Positions 9,597 through 18,594 of a stretch of 64,000 nucleotides of DNA are shown one piece after another (positions within the stretch are counted from its first letter, which is position 1; each line of letters opens with the position of its first letter). A program made the position numbers and the translations under genes. The stretch comes from Chitinophaga filiformis (lineage in GTDB: Bacteria > Bacteroidota > Bacteroidia > Chitinophagales > Chitinophagaceae), in assembly GCF_023100805.1 (NCBI RefSeq), contig NZ_CP095855.1, positions 1,612,001 to 1,676,000 on the forward strand, read 5' to 3'. The notes below the pieces were generated by a model. It was not told where the DNA came from, made no database searches, and was given only the letters and a program-made list of their open reading frames with translations.

Positions 9597-10601
9597 TTAC
9601 TTCAACGCATTCCTCAGCTCATTCGCTGCATGCCTCAATGCAGACTGCACTGCCGGTACATTTGCGATTGGGTTCAGCAAACCATAGTCATGTATCATGC
9701 CCTGCACACGAACAAGTGTAACCGGTACCCCTGCCTCATCCATTTTCCTTGCATACGCTTCGCCTTCATCCCGCAACACGTCATTCTCTGCTGTTTGCAC
9801 CAGGGTAGGAGGTAAGCCTTTCAGTTCTTCTACGCTCGCCTGTAAAGGAGACGCGTAGATCTCATTACGCTGCGGCCCCTCCGGCATATAATTATCCCAG
9901 AACCAGATCATCATATTCCTTGTCAGGAAACGGGAAGTCGCATACTGGTGATAGGAAACCGTATCGAAACTGGCGTCCGTCACCGGCCAGAAAAGCACCT
10001 GGAATTGGATCTCCGGACCTTTCTTGTTTTTTGCCATCAATACGGTAGCGGCAGTCAGATTACCACCAACGCTGTTGCCTACCACCGCCAGGCGTTTCCC
10101 GTCTATATTCAGCTCTGCGCCATTAGCTGCGATCCATTTGGTGGCAGCATATGCTTCATTGAGCGCTACCGGGTATTTGGCTTCGGGAGAGCGTGTATAT
10201 TCCACAAATACGGCAACAAGCCCTGAATAGACCACCAGGTCCCTGACAAAGCGCTGATGCGTTGGGAAATCTCCCAATACCCAGCCGCCACCATGAATGA
10301 ACATGAAAGCAGGTAGCACGCCGGTCTGTCCTTCGGGACGTACAATGAACAGTTTCACACTAAGCCCATCTTCAGTGATCGTTTTTTCAGTTACTGTTAC
10401 TCCGGAAAGATCTACTTCCACAGATTTTTGCGCTCCTTCCAGTACTTTACGGGCATCGCCAGGCGTCATGGTCTCCATAGGATCACCGCCGGCACTGTTC
10501 AACACATTCAGAAAGGCTTTGATGTGCGTGTCAATAGCCGGGTCAATAGCAGGATCCAGCACTGCAATGGTATCGCCAACAGCAATTAATTGTTCATTCA
10601 T
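9597..10601 (-). CDS. Alpha/beta hydrolase, hormone-sensitive lipase type
   Basis: The 334-residue cytosolic esterase has the HSL-family oxyanion motif HGGGW, the nucleophile elbow GNSVGG, an acidic residue in ENDVLRDEGEAYARK and the catalytic His in GMIHDYG. Family members hydrolyse short-chain acyl esters and aryl esters; the natural substrate cannot be read from sequence. It is transcribed divergently from the radical SAM operon and is followed by a hairpin terminator. No signal peptide is visible. The start is ATG 10601. Confidence 0.9.
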   Translation of the reverse strand: MNEQLIAVGDTIAVLDPAIDPAIDTHIKAFLNVLNSAGGDPMETMTPGDARKVLEGAQKSVEVDLSGVTVTEKTITEDGLSVKLFIVRPEGQTGVLPAFMFIHGGGWVLGDFPTHQRFVRDLVVYSGLVAVFVEYTRSPEAKYPVALNEAYAATKWIAANGAELNIDGKRLAVVGNSVGGNLTAATVLMAKNKKGPEIQFQVLFWPVTDASFDTVSYHQYATSRFLTRNMMIWFWDNYMPEGPQRNEIYASPLQASVEELKGLPPTLVQTAENDVLRDEGEAYARKMDEAGVPVTLVRVQGMIHDYGLLNPIANVPAVQSALRHAANELRNALK

Positions 10602-10888
10602 ATTGTTATCTTTTTATGGATGTTAATAATATGGGTTACCACAAATCTATTATATAGGTATGCCGGCATCAATGGCGGAATGACGGCGTCTGTTGTATAA
10701 TTACGGGAAAAGAAACGGATGAGCAGGCTATGCTGAGGCCCTGCTGAATTTAACTGACATTCCAGATCCAGGAACATTTCACTTGTTCCCTCAGGGGATA
10801 ACTTTTTTTTCTCACGCATAAGGGTATACATTATACATGGTGTTGTTATAGTAAAGACTGCCTGTTAATTACAATTAATGACTGACCT

Positions 10889-11011
10889 ATGGAATATGAA
10901 GAACATCAGAAGCATGAGGTGCTTGCGAAAATGCTGTGTTACCTGGTGCTGCCTTTTCTAAGCCTTATGTTTATTATAATCATAGCTATTCTTATTTATT
11001 CGCTCTCTTAA
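10889..11011 (+). CDS. Small single-pass membrane peptide (40 residues), first gene of the radical SAM operon
   Basis: ATG 10889 opens a 40-codon frame ending with TAA at 11009-11011, nine bases before the ATG of the radical SAM gene. The peptide has a charged head (MEYEEHQKHEV), one cysteine (Cys17) and an unbroken hydrophobic stretch from about residue 16 to 37, typical of a tail-anchored membrane peptide. Codon choice resembles its neighbours. I do not recognise the family. It could anchor the enzyme at the membrane or be a substrate, although no classical RiPP leader/core layout is visible. The tight spacing is the main argument that it is real. Confidence 0.55.
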   Translation: MEYEEHQKHEVLAKMLCYLVLPFLSLMFIIIIAILIYSLS

Positions 11012-11020
11012 GCAACATTC

Positions 11021-12118
11021 ATGTATACCACTGCCGACTATGTGTCACGGGCTACAAGGTTCGTGCGTAACCAGCTACAGCCTGCTTCAAAGAAATTATC
11101 TACCCTTATGATCTATGCTACGGATCTTTGCCAGTCCCGTTGCAAGCATTGCCTGATATGGGCCAAAAGACCGGTTGTACATCTTCCTATGGAAAAGATC
11201 GTGGAGATTATGCAGAGTGATTGTATCAGCAAATCTACCAACATAGGCCTGGAAGGAGGTGAATTCCTCCTGCATCCACAGGCTTTTGACATCTTACAGT
11301 GGTTCAGCAGGTTTCATCCCGCATATGATCTTTTATCGAATTGCCTGGATCCTGCAAAGGTTATTAAAGCCGCAAAAGAATATGCCCCTAAGCGCCTGTT
11401 CATTTCACTGGACGGTAACAGGGAAACGTATCAGTTCATGCGGGGAAAGGATGGCTATGATAAAGTGCTGCGTGTGATCAAAGAGCTGCATCAGGAACAG
11501 GATATTTCCATTATGTTCACGCTGTCACCCTACAACAGTTTTGATGACCTGCGACACGTAATGCAGGTATGCTCGGAGTATGGCACAGATCTGCGTATTG
11601 GTATCTACAACAATATCTCTTACTTCGACACAGTAGAAACAGCGCATACAGATGCTGTTATTGCCAGTGAAGTTCCCGCCGCTACTGCAGCCAGGCTGGA
11701 AATACCTGCTGATATTATTCATAGCCTGCAGGGGTTTGACGAGAACCTTGATTTCCTGCAACTGTATCAATACTGGCAGCAGGGAGAATTGAAAATGCCC
11801 TGTTATTCTATTTTCGACAGCCTTGTAGTACTGCCAAACGGAGATGTGCCCATCTGTCAGAACCTGGACCTGAAGCTGGGGAATGTTTATAACCATACAC
11901 TGGATCATATCTTTAATGATGCTGCTACCAATGCTGTGCAGAAACATCACTGCCATAACTGTAATGGCTGCTGGATCAACTTCCATCGTAAATACGATAT
12001 TACCTTGCTCCGGCAATCAGAACGCTTACTGGGCAACCTGATCACGGAGAAATTGTTTGGGGATTATCAGTGGAATAAACAGAAAGAAAGTTTTAAATCT
12101 GTAATGGCAAAAGTGTAG
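11021..12118 (+). CDS. Radical SAM protein with SPASM-like C-terminus
   Basis: The 365-residue protein has the CX3CX2C 4Fe-4S motif at Cys37, Cys41 and Cys44, followed by GLEGGEFLLHP (the SAM-binding GGE region). The C-terminal part has Cys261, a LPNGDVPIC strand ending at Cys279 and a Cys311/314/317 cluster, as in SPASM domains that hold auxiliary Fe-S clusters. SPASM enzymes modify peptides, proteins or sugars. The next gene begins three bases after its stop codon, and a 40-residue membrane peptide gene precedes it by nine bases, so the three are one operon. Substrate unknown; peptide or carbohydrate modification are both compatible. Confidence 0.85.
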   Translation: MYTTADYVSRATRFVRNQLQPASKKLSTLMIYATDLCQSRCKHCLIWAKRPVVHLPMEKIVEIMQSDCISKSTNIGLEGGEFLLHPQAFDILQWFSRFHPAYDLLSNCLDPAKVIKAAKEYAPKRLFISLDGNRETYQFMRGKDGYDKVLRVIKELHQEQDISIMFTLSPYNSFDDLRHVMQVCSEYGTDLRIGIYNNISYFDTVETAHTDAVIASEVPAATAARLEIPADIIHSLQGFDENLDFLQLYQYWQQGELKMPCYSIFDSLVVLPNGDVPICQNLDLKLGNVYNHTLDHIFNDAATNAVQKHHCHNCNGCWINFHRKYDITLLRQSERLLGNLITEKLFGDYQWNKQKESFKSVMAKV

Positions 12119-12121
12119 AAC

Positions 12122-13168
12122 ATGTTGGAGCTGGTTATTGATACATATAAGCAATGGCGAAGAACGAAGATGTTAGGCGGGCTGTTTAGTGAAGGCCCGT
12201 CCTTCGCTTTTATTGGAGTAGGGCAGCATAGCTTCGACAATTTGTATCCTGTAATATTGAATATGGGCGTCCGTATCAAATACCTTTACTCCCGTCAGCC
12301 AGCGGTCGCAACACAGGCGGCACGTCTTTTCCCGGGATGCACAGGCGTATCAGCTCTTTCTATGATATTAGAAGATCCGTTGATTCAGGGCGTTTTTATC
12401 TGTATGAAGAATGAACACCAGCTCCCGGTGGTAAAGGCTTGCCTTGATGCAGATAAATATGTGTTTGTGGAAAAGCCGGCAGTTGATAGTTATGCTGCCC
12501 TGCAGCAGCTGATGACCCATCCTCACGCTGGTAAATGTATGATCGGGTTCAATAAACGTTTTTGTCCCTTGAACCGGCAACTGAAGAAGAGCATTCTTGA
12601 TGCCTATAGTTATCAGGCCCGTTATATCACGGGAGCTTATCCTGAGGGCGATGCTGTGATGGAGTTATTCTGCCATCCTATCAGCAATGTATTGGAGTTC
12701 TTTGGACCAGTAGAGCAATACACACTGTTACATCATGCGGGTGTAAACGGAGGCATACATCTGCAATTGCTTTTGAAGCACCGGCAGGCAAGCGGCATGT
12801 TGGAACTGTCCAGCTGTTATTCCTGGTCATTATTTACCGATACGCTGCAATGCCTTACTTCGCGAAATGTAATTGAAATAGATTACCCGGGTAATTTCCG
12901 GATCACGCCATTAGGCCGGCAGTTTGCAGGAGTGCCGTTCGACAAGATCTTCAACAACAGGCGGCAGCTGATTGAAACCAATTATACCACTACAACGCCC
13001 GTAGCAGGGAACAATCCTGTTGTACAGTATGGCTACCGTGACGAGATCCATTATTTCGTAAAGCAGGTGCAAGGAGGTAAAATGTTGCACCGTGCAGCGC
13101 CGGCCACCTTTGCCGATACATTCCGTTTGCTGGATGAACTGAAACAGGCAATGGGTCAGAGCCGGTAA
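12122..13168 (+). CDS. Gfo/Idh/MocA-family oxidoreductase in the radical SAM operon
   Basis: The 348-residue protein has a Rossmann N-domain (AFIGVGQHSFDN, with the glycine motif displaced by a 28-residue N-terminal extension) and the family signature VEKPAV. NKRFCP and the later beta-sheet domain complete the fold. Members oxidise or reduce sugar carbons with NAD(P). The ATG lies 3 bp after the radical SAM stop, suggesting translational coupling and a shared pathway. Its last 13 bp overlap the 3' end of the convergent STN-barrel gene. The amino-terminal extension MLELVIDTYKQWRRTK is unusual for the family. Substrate unknown. Confidence 0.85.
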   Translation: MLELVIDTYKQWRRTKMLGGLFSEGPSFAFIGVGQHSFDNLYPVILNMGVRIKYLYSRQPAVATQAARLFPGCTGVSALSMILEDPLIQGVFICMKNEHQLPVVKACLDADKYVFVEKPAVDSYAALQQLMTHPHAGKCMIGFNKRFCPLNRQLKKSILDAYSYQARYITGAYPEGDAVMELFCHPISNVLEFFGPVEQYTLLHHAGVNGGIHLQLLLKHRQASGMLELSSCYSWSLFTDTLQCLTSRNVIEIDYPGNFRITPLGRQFAGVPFDKIFNNRRQLIETNYTTTTPVAGNNPVVQYGYRDEIHYFVKQVQGGKMLHRAAPATFADTFRLLDELKQAMGQSR

Positions 13169-14544
13169 CTGATACCGATCTGAAAACCGATCCATGTCCT
13201 GATATCTTCCATTTTCTCAGGCGGAGATCGATGGAGTGTATAGGGGGCCCTGACAGTGACGTACTCTTTTTCCGGTGTTAATAATATCGCCTGGAGAGTG
13301 GCCGGGTTTAAGGGCCAGGTTGTTAGCTGATATGTACTTCTCAGATGATTGAACACAGGCCCTGCATATACTGACAAGCGGGGTGCTATGCTTTTCTGTG
13401 CAAAAAGACTGATCCTTTGCAGACGGCTGTTTGCATAAAGGATAGGCTTTGTTGTAGTGGTGTCATCATCTATTTGTACAGGCGTTTCTTTGAACAGCTT
13501 ACCGGTTGTGGCTTCCAGCTCTATTAGCCAGCCATTGTTCAAAGGATAACTGATGCCTGCACCATAGCGAAAACCTGATACGGAGAAATCAGTTCCCCAG
13601 GAAAAAACACCATATACCAATGTGATACCGGCCTTTGCCTGCAGGTTAGCGTAAAGCCCTTCATCTGAGGCAAAGCCTGCCTGTACAAATGGCTTGAAAA
13701 GACCCGGCTTCTCATATACATATCGTTCTTTTTCCCGCTTTGCAGATGGCGTTACCTGTGGTAATACCGGCAATGCCGGCTTGATGACAGGAACAGGAGC
13801 GCTTAACGGTATTACGTCAGACAACGAATTGTCAGCAGTTTTGCTGCTGTCTGCAATTGACTTCATATCCTTTCGCGTCAAGATCCTGATCGTATCGGGT
13901 ATGCGCGCCGCTGCCGCATCTGTAGGGAAATTTGTTGTTGCGGCGCCGGACGCAATGCCAGCCTTGATACCTGTTCCTTTATTCGTAGGGGTTGTGACAA
14001 TATCCCGCTGAATATTATTTTTTTCATCGGATGCTTTTCCGGATGGTAAAGGTCTCTCGGGCCTTTTGTTCGCTCTTGTCTGGCCGAGCGTTGGGATGCG
14101 GATCTGTTTTCCTGTTGCACCTGCCGGTTGCCGGTTGGTAATTGCCAGGTGCTTTTGTATTAACAGCTGTGAGGTATGACTGCCTGCAGTCTGCCGGCTG
14201 GCGCCGCGATTGTTATTTATCCGGTGGAAGATGATATGATCCTGGTAGATGGTGTAATCAGCGCCGGTGGCTTCCCTGATCATGGTAAGTAACTGGTGAA
14301 TGGAGTAAGAAGGCTGCCGGAGTTGGAGCTGTTGCCGGGCTAATATTTTTTGCGCGTTAAAGGAAAGGATGAAGCCTGTCTGCGCTGTTATCATATCCCC
14401 CAGGGTAGTAATATTTACTTCCTTTAATGGTACGCGTACTGTTTTGTTTAATGATGGCGGCGTTGTCTGCGCCTTTGCACCGCTCGATATTATGATGCAT
14501 GCCATTACCAGGCATGCCTTTCGAAATAACTCAATTACATTCAT
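13156..14544 (-). CDS. STN-domain outer-membrane beta-barrel protein, third gene of a sigma/FecR operon
   Basis: This 462-residue product has a signal peptide (cleavage likely after GAKA near residue 25), an STN (secretin/TonB short N-terminal) domain at about 30-110, a long Thr/Pro/Ala-rich linker at about 115-280, and a C-terminal region (285-462) of alternating strands ending in GISYRL, typical of a small outer-membrane barrel. In most Bacteroidota operons the gene after sigma-FecR encodes a SusC-type TonB-dependent receptor. Here an STN domain is joined to a short barrel instead. Its start overlaps the end of fecR by 14 bp, indicating coupled translation. The function is inferred as signal reception or cell-surface stress sensing. 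Confidence 0.7.
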   Translation of the reverse strand: MNVIELFRKACLVMACIIISSGAKAQTTPPSLNKTVRVPLKEVNITTLGDMITAQTGFILSFNAQKILARQQLQLRQPSYSIHQLLTMIREATGADYTIYQDHIIFHRINNNRGASRQTAGSHTSQLLIQKHLAITNRQPAGATGKQIRIPTLGQTRANKRPERPLPSGKASDEKNNIQRDIVTTPTNKGTGIKAGIASGAATTNFPTDAAAARIPDTIRILTRKDMKSIADSSKTADNSLSDVIPLSAPVPVIKPALPVLPQVTPSAKREKERYVYEKPGLFKPFVQAGFASDEGLYANLQAKAGITLVYGVFSWGTDFSVSGFRYGAGISYPLNNGWLIELEATTGKLFKETPVQIDDDTTTTKPILYANSRLQRISLFAQKSIAPRLSVYAGPVFNHLRSTYQLTTWPLNPATLQAILLTPEKEYVTVRAPYTLHRSPPEKMEDIRTWIGFQIGISYRL

Positions 14545-15535
14545 TCCCTTGCATATAAATAACAGACCCTTCTATGCGATACTGTATGGACAATGATGCG
14601 GCGATGACCTCCATTACATATTCAATTGGCATATTGGTAAATGAGGTCGTGATCGTACAGTCAGCCAGTTTTTTATTTTCCAGTACGATCTTTATGTTGT
14701 AGGCTTTTTCCAGGGTGTTCACTACTGATTCCATACGGGTAGCCTGGAAACGAAATGTCCTGGTGGCATAGGAATAGTCATTGTTGTCATTCATCTTTGT
14801 TGTGGTGAAGCGATGTGTGGCTACCTGGTACATACCCTGCATGCCACCCTTTACGATGACACTGTCATTACTATCGAAAAATAGTACAGCACCATTGTCC
14901 ACTTGTACTGTAATGCTGTCTTTGTTGCTCCTCACGTTGAATGCCGTGCCAATTACCCTGATATCTGCTGCATCCGTATGTACAATAAAAGGCTTATCTG
15001 CGTTGGGTGCAACAGAAAAATAGGCTTCTCCCTGCAAGTGTACTGTTCTGTCAGGACCATCAAATGAAGCGGGGCGCTCAAGCCGGCTGCCGGGCGTTAA
15101 GACTGCGCTTGAATGATCCGGCAAAGTATCCCGGAGAATATCATGTGAAGCTGTAAGCGCCAGCATAGGAGGGGGGCTCGTTGTTTTCCGGGGAAGGAAG
15201 AATACAAGAAGGGCCGCTCCGAGGGCTAATATGAAGACAGCTGCTACTGCGCGGCGAATGAACAGCGTCCGTAATAAAGGCATTTCGCGATGCGCAGGAG
15301 GAGCCGCCTCATTGATATTGAGCCGGTGTAATTCCCGCTGAAGATCCGGGGCCTTGTATACTCCGTTCTCGCCGGCATGCGACCATAACTGCAGATATTG
15401 TTGCAGCAAACGGTTATTGTCCGGAGTTTGCGCTACCCATTCGTCAACGGCGATAGCCTCTTCCGGGCTTGCCTCTCCGGCCAGGTATTTTACCAGCAAT
15501 GCTTCAGATATCGGTATGTGTTGTTGTTCGCTCAA
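14531..15535 (-). CDS. FecR-family anti-sigma factor
   Basis: A 334-residue protein with a cytoplasmic N-terminal zinc-less anti-sigma region (LVKYLAGEASPEEA, VDEWV), one transmembrane helix (about residues 92-112), a periplasmic FecR domain (LEGEAYFSVAPN-like strand LQGEAYFSV, then IVHTDAADIRVIGTAFNVR), and a C-terminal DUF4974 domain (YNIKIVLENKKL). It should bind the sigma factor encoded 26 bp upstream and release it on a signal from the outer membrane. The following gene overlaps it by 14 bp. Confidence 0.92.
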   Translation of the reverse strand: MSEQQHIPISEALLVKYLAGEASPEEAIAVDEWVAQTPDNNRLLQQYLQLWSHAGENGVYKAPDLQRELHRLNINEAAPPAHREMPLLRTLFIRRAVAAVFILALGAALLVFFLPRKTTSPPPMLALTASHDILRDTLPDHSSAVLTPGSRLERPASFDGPDRTVHLQGEAYFSVAPNADKPFIVHTDAADIRVIGTAFNVRSNKDSITVQVDNGAVLFFDSNDSVIVKGGMQGMYQVATHRFTTTKMNDNNDYSYATRTFRFQATRMESVVNTLEKAYNIKIVLENKKLADCTITTSFTNMPIEYVMEVIAASLSIQYRIEGSVIYMQGNECN

Positions 15536-15561
15536 TAGTAACAGTTATTTCATGCCAGCTT

Positions 15562-16116
15562 TTACAAAAGATGATGTATATGCAATATCAGCACAATTGT
15601 AAGGAGGTAATCGGCCAGTTTTTCCCGCATCAGTTTTAAGGCCTTGCTCATCTGTGCTTCCACTGTTTTAACTGAAATACCCAGTTCTGCGGCTATTTCA
15701 GCATACTTTTTACCTTCTTCCCGGCTTTTCAGGAATATGATCCTGCATTGTGCAGGCAGGGCACCGGTTGCCTGTAAAATGCGTGTTTCAAGTTCCCTGG
15801 CCAGCATTTGTTGTTCTGCGCCCCCCTGCATGAAGTGGTCCCTGTCGCCGGTTTTGTAGGACATATACCTGTCCCTTGCCCCTTCCTTCCGGATGTTGTT
15901 CATGCAGCCGTTATAAACAGAACGATACAGATACCCTTTTATATCTTCTTCAAAGACAAGGGTATCCCGTTTCTCCCATAGCCGGGCAAATACAGTTTGT
16001 ACAACATCATTGGCCTCTTCACTGTTCCTCAGTAATGTATAGGCATACCGGTGCAGCTTTTCATAGCAGGTATGAAAAAGCTGCAGGAACAGTTCAGATT
16101 TATCTCGTTTCTCCAA
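15562..16116 (-). CDS. ECF RNA polymerase sigma factor (FecR-associated)
   Basis: The 184-residue protein has sigma region 2 (YAYTLLRNSEEANDVVQ, VFARLWEKRD) and region 4 (LPAQCRIIFLKSREEGKK, IAAELGISVKTVEAQMSKAL). It belongs to the FecI-like ECF group that drives its own operon and nearby surface genes. The frame has a stop (TAA) only 12 bases before the first possible start, and no ATG exists before region 2 is lost. A TTG start at 16116 is therefore required, which may keep its expression low. The C-terminus carries an extra hydrophobic tail (LLTIVLILHIHHLL), which is unusual for a sigma factor. Confidence 0.9.
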   Translation of the reverse strand: MEKRDKSELFLQLFHTCYEKLHRYAYTLLRNSEEANDVVQTVFARLWEKRDTLVFEEDIKGYLYRSVYNGCMNNIRKEGARDRYMSYKTGDRDHFMQGGAEQQMLARELETRILQATGALPAQCRIIFLKSREEGKKYAEIAAELGISVKTVEAQMSKALKLMREKLADYLLTIVLILHIHHLL

Positions 16117-16227
16117 TACCGTTAATTACCCAATGCTTGTTGGCACAATGATATAATAGTATAACACAATGGGGGCAACATACCCTTATGCGAACTTTAA
16201 AAAAAGTTTTCAGGCCACCTGCTGCTG

Positions 16228-17565
16228 TTAAACCTTAGGCGCCCATCCTTTTTCATACTCTCTTTTCCACAATTTCATGGCTTCGGCGTCATTGAGAATG
16301 TGTCCATTGGAGGGATCTGTATGCAGTACCCTGCCCGTGCGCTGGGCAATATTGCCGAGCAGGGGCAGTAATGTACTACGGTAGGCGACATTTATTTCAG
16401 CATTCAGTTTGGCGTTACCGCGAATGCTTTCCAGGAAATTATTGATATGTATTGCATCATAGAATTCTCCGGCAGGGCTAACCGTGTTAACAGCACTCTG
16501 GTTGGTGTTTGTGGCCTGTTTCACCTCTTTGATGGTCTTGCCTTTTATGTCTACTATCCTGTAGCTGTCGCCTCCACTGTTGTACAGGGTGCCGTTATCT
16601 CCGAAAATGGCGAAACCGCGGTCGCTGCCTTCCAGGTTGAATGAGCTGCAGCTGCGTCCTTCCCAGGAAATGGCCTTGCCGCCTTCGAATTCAAAGTTGA
16701 GGGTCTGGGTATCTGGTGTTTCCCAGTCATCTTTCGGATAGGCATAACGCCCGCCGGCAGAGGTCACTTTGGTAGGGAATTCAAGGTCCATAAACCAGCG
16801 AAGGCAATCCAGTTCGTGGGTGCCGTTGTTACATGTTTCGGAGGTGCCCCAGTGCCAGCGCCAGTGCCAGTTATAGTGAACGATGTTGTCCAGGTAGTCG
16901 CGGCGCGGAGCAGGGCCTTGCCACAGATCCCAGTTCAGAGTATCCGGCACGGCTATTTTTTTACCAATGCCAATAGGCTGGCGGTTATTGGTATACCAGC
17001 TTTTCCCGTAGTATATCTTCCCCAGTACATGCTGTTCTTTCACCTCCTTTATAGCCTGTTGCATATTTGGCCAGGAACGGCGCTGGCTACCCATCTGTAC
17101 CAGGCGATTATATTTCTTTGCCGCTGCTATCAGTAATTCTCCTTCTGCCGGGTTGTGGGCGCAGGGTTTTTCCACATATACGTGCTTACCTGCCGCTGCG
17201 GCCATTATTGCTGCTGGCGCATGCCAATGGTCGGGAGTGGCAACGAACAAAGCATCAAAGTCTTTGCGTTCCAGTAACTGGCGGATGTCTTTAATGACTG
17301 TAGGTTTACGTTCCTGTGCGCCGGCAACCGCCTTTAGTCCTTTGGCAATGGCGCCGTCTTCCACGTCGCAGATATAGCCTATTTCTGCACCAGGGAGCTT
17401 TGCTGCACATTGCGCCAGCCAGTTTCCCCGGGAATTGACACCCATTACACCTAATACCAGCTTATTGCTGGGAGCATTTTTCCCAAATACGGGAAAGTTA
17501 AGAATGGTTAGGCCTGCTCCTACGCCAGCAAGGCCGCCGGTTTTAATAAATTCTCTCCTTTTCAT
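16228..17565 (-). CDS. Tat-exported Gfo/Idh/MocA-family oxidoreductase
   Basis: The 445-residue protein starts with a twin-arginine signal (MKRREFIKTGG followed by a hydrophobic, Gly-rich stretch), so it is exported folded with its bound nucleotide. The mature protein has the family dinucleotide region (VLGVMGVNSRGNW), the signature YVEKPCAHNP, and NGTHELDCLRWF in the C-terminal domain. Exported members act on glycans in the periplasm, for example as NAD-dependent glycosidases or oxidoreductases. It lies upstream of the sigma/FecR operon in the same direction, 111 bp away, and probably has its own promoter. The substrate is not deducible. Confidence 0.88.
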   Translation of the reverse strand: MKRREFIKTGGLAGVGAGLTILNFPVFGKNAPSNKLVLGVMGVNSRGNWLAQCAAKLPGAEIGYICDVEDGAIAKGLKAVAGAQERKPTVIKDIRQLLERKDFDALFVATPDHWHAPAAIMAAAAGKHVYVEKPCAHNPAEGELLIAAAKKYNRLVQMGSQRRSWPNMQQAIKEVKEQHVLGKIYYGKSWYTNNRQPIGIGKKIAVPDTLNWDLWQGPAPRRDYLDNIVHYNWHWRWHWGTSETCNNGTHELDCLRWFMDLEFPTKVTSAGGRYAYPKDDWETPDTQTLNFEFEGGKAISWEGRSCSSFNLEGSDRGFAIFGDNGTLYNSGGDSYRIVDIKGKTIKEVKQATNTNQSAVNTVSPAGEFYDAIHINNFLESIRGNAKLNAEINVAYRSTLLPLLGNIAQRTGRVLHTDPSNGHILNDAEAMKLWKREYEKGWAPKV

Positions 17566-17764
17566 AACGATGTGACCTGTTTATAGTTTAATGTTTTTTG
17601 CAGATGGAAATTTAGAATAGGCCATCTAATGTAAAAAAATAAAAATGGGGTTTATGGAAATTTTGATGAGTGAAAAGACGGAGAATTTTGTGGTGTGCTG
17701 AGACAATAGCGGCCGCGGCATCAGTGGGGAATTAGTGGTAACTTTGATTGTAAACCAGTGGGGT

Positions 17765-18538
17765 ATGCTTAAACGGAAAAGGCAACGGAAATACCTTGTC
17801 AAACGGTGCCTGGAGCTGCGGGACCAGTTACATACGTTTGCCGCATCGGGAAGCCAGGAGGCATTGCATAAACTACGGGTAGAGATCAAAAAGCTAAAGG
17901 CGTTCTCAAAACTGACAAAATTGTATAGGGGAGAAGGAGATGTCACTATTAAAAAAGATATAAAGCAAATATTTCATCGGGCCGGAGTTATCAGAGAAGC
18001 AAGTATTAACCTGCAAATGATAAAGCAGTTCGATATTCATCAACCGGTATTCAATATAAAAGCAACTAATATCATCCAACAGGAAACCGGAAAGTTCCGG
18101 TTAAATAAAACCCATTATGACCATGATATCACCAATATGGTCAAATCATTTCTAAGGTCATTACGCCCTGTTCATAATCGCAGCATCAAACATTGGTTCA
18201 CAAGGCAACTAAGGAAAATAGCGGCTGTTTTTGCTACGGCATCCACCGGTCAGTTTCATGAGGCCCGCAAGAGAATAAAGTATCTCGTATATGTTCACGG
18301 GATACTTCACGGCCGGTTGACCGCCGCCTTGTCGCTGGATATTGACTATCTGATTCAGGTGCAGGATGCTATCGGTAAATGGCATGATACTACAGTGGCT
18401 GTTGAACTGCTGACTGCTTACAAGGCCTCTAATAAAACAAAGATCAGCAGGTTGCGGAAAGAACAGGATAAAGCAGCTAAAGCCGTTCACGCAATTGGTA
18501 ACGGATTTTGGGATAAGGTCCTTAAGCGGGATGGCTGA
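17765..18538 (+). CDS. CHAD-domain protein
   Basis: The 257-residue protein is all-helical with the CHAD signature ALHKLRVEIKKLKAFSKL near the N-terminus and a second half-repeat FHEARKRIKYLVYVHGIL later, each presenting conserved His, Arg and Lys residues. CHAD domains bind polyphosphate and locate to polyphosphate granules. No CYTH/triphosphatase domain is fused here. The frame can be extended to a GTG at 17735, but I chose ATG 17765. It is convergent with the ClC gene. Confidence 0.85.
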   Translation: MLKRKRQRKYLVKRCLELRDQLHTFAASGSQEALHKLRVEIKKLKAFSKLTKLYRGEGDVTIKKDIKQIFHRAGVIREASINLQMIKQFDIHQPVFNIKATNIIQQETGKFRLNKTHYDHDITNMVKSFLRSLRPVHNRSIKHWFTRQLRKIAAVFATASTGQFHEARKRIKYLVYVHGILHGRLTAALSLDIDYLIQVQDAIGKWHDTTVAVELLTAYKASNKTKISRLRKEQDKAAKAVHAIGNGFWDKVLKRDG

Positions 18539-18594
18539 GACAAAAACGGCAACAATACATCTGTACTGCTGCCGTCACTCCTTAGTATGGCTGA

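Noticed and set aside
10598-10831. 77-codon frame on the minus strand upstream of the hydrolase gene
   Set aside because: Composition is irregular, no domain is visible and it covers the divergent promoter region of two real operons.
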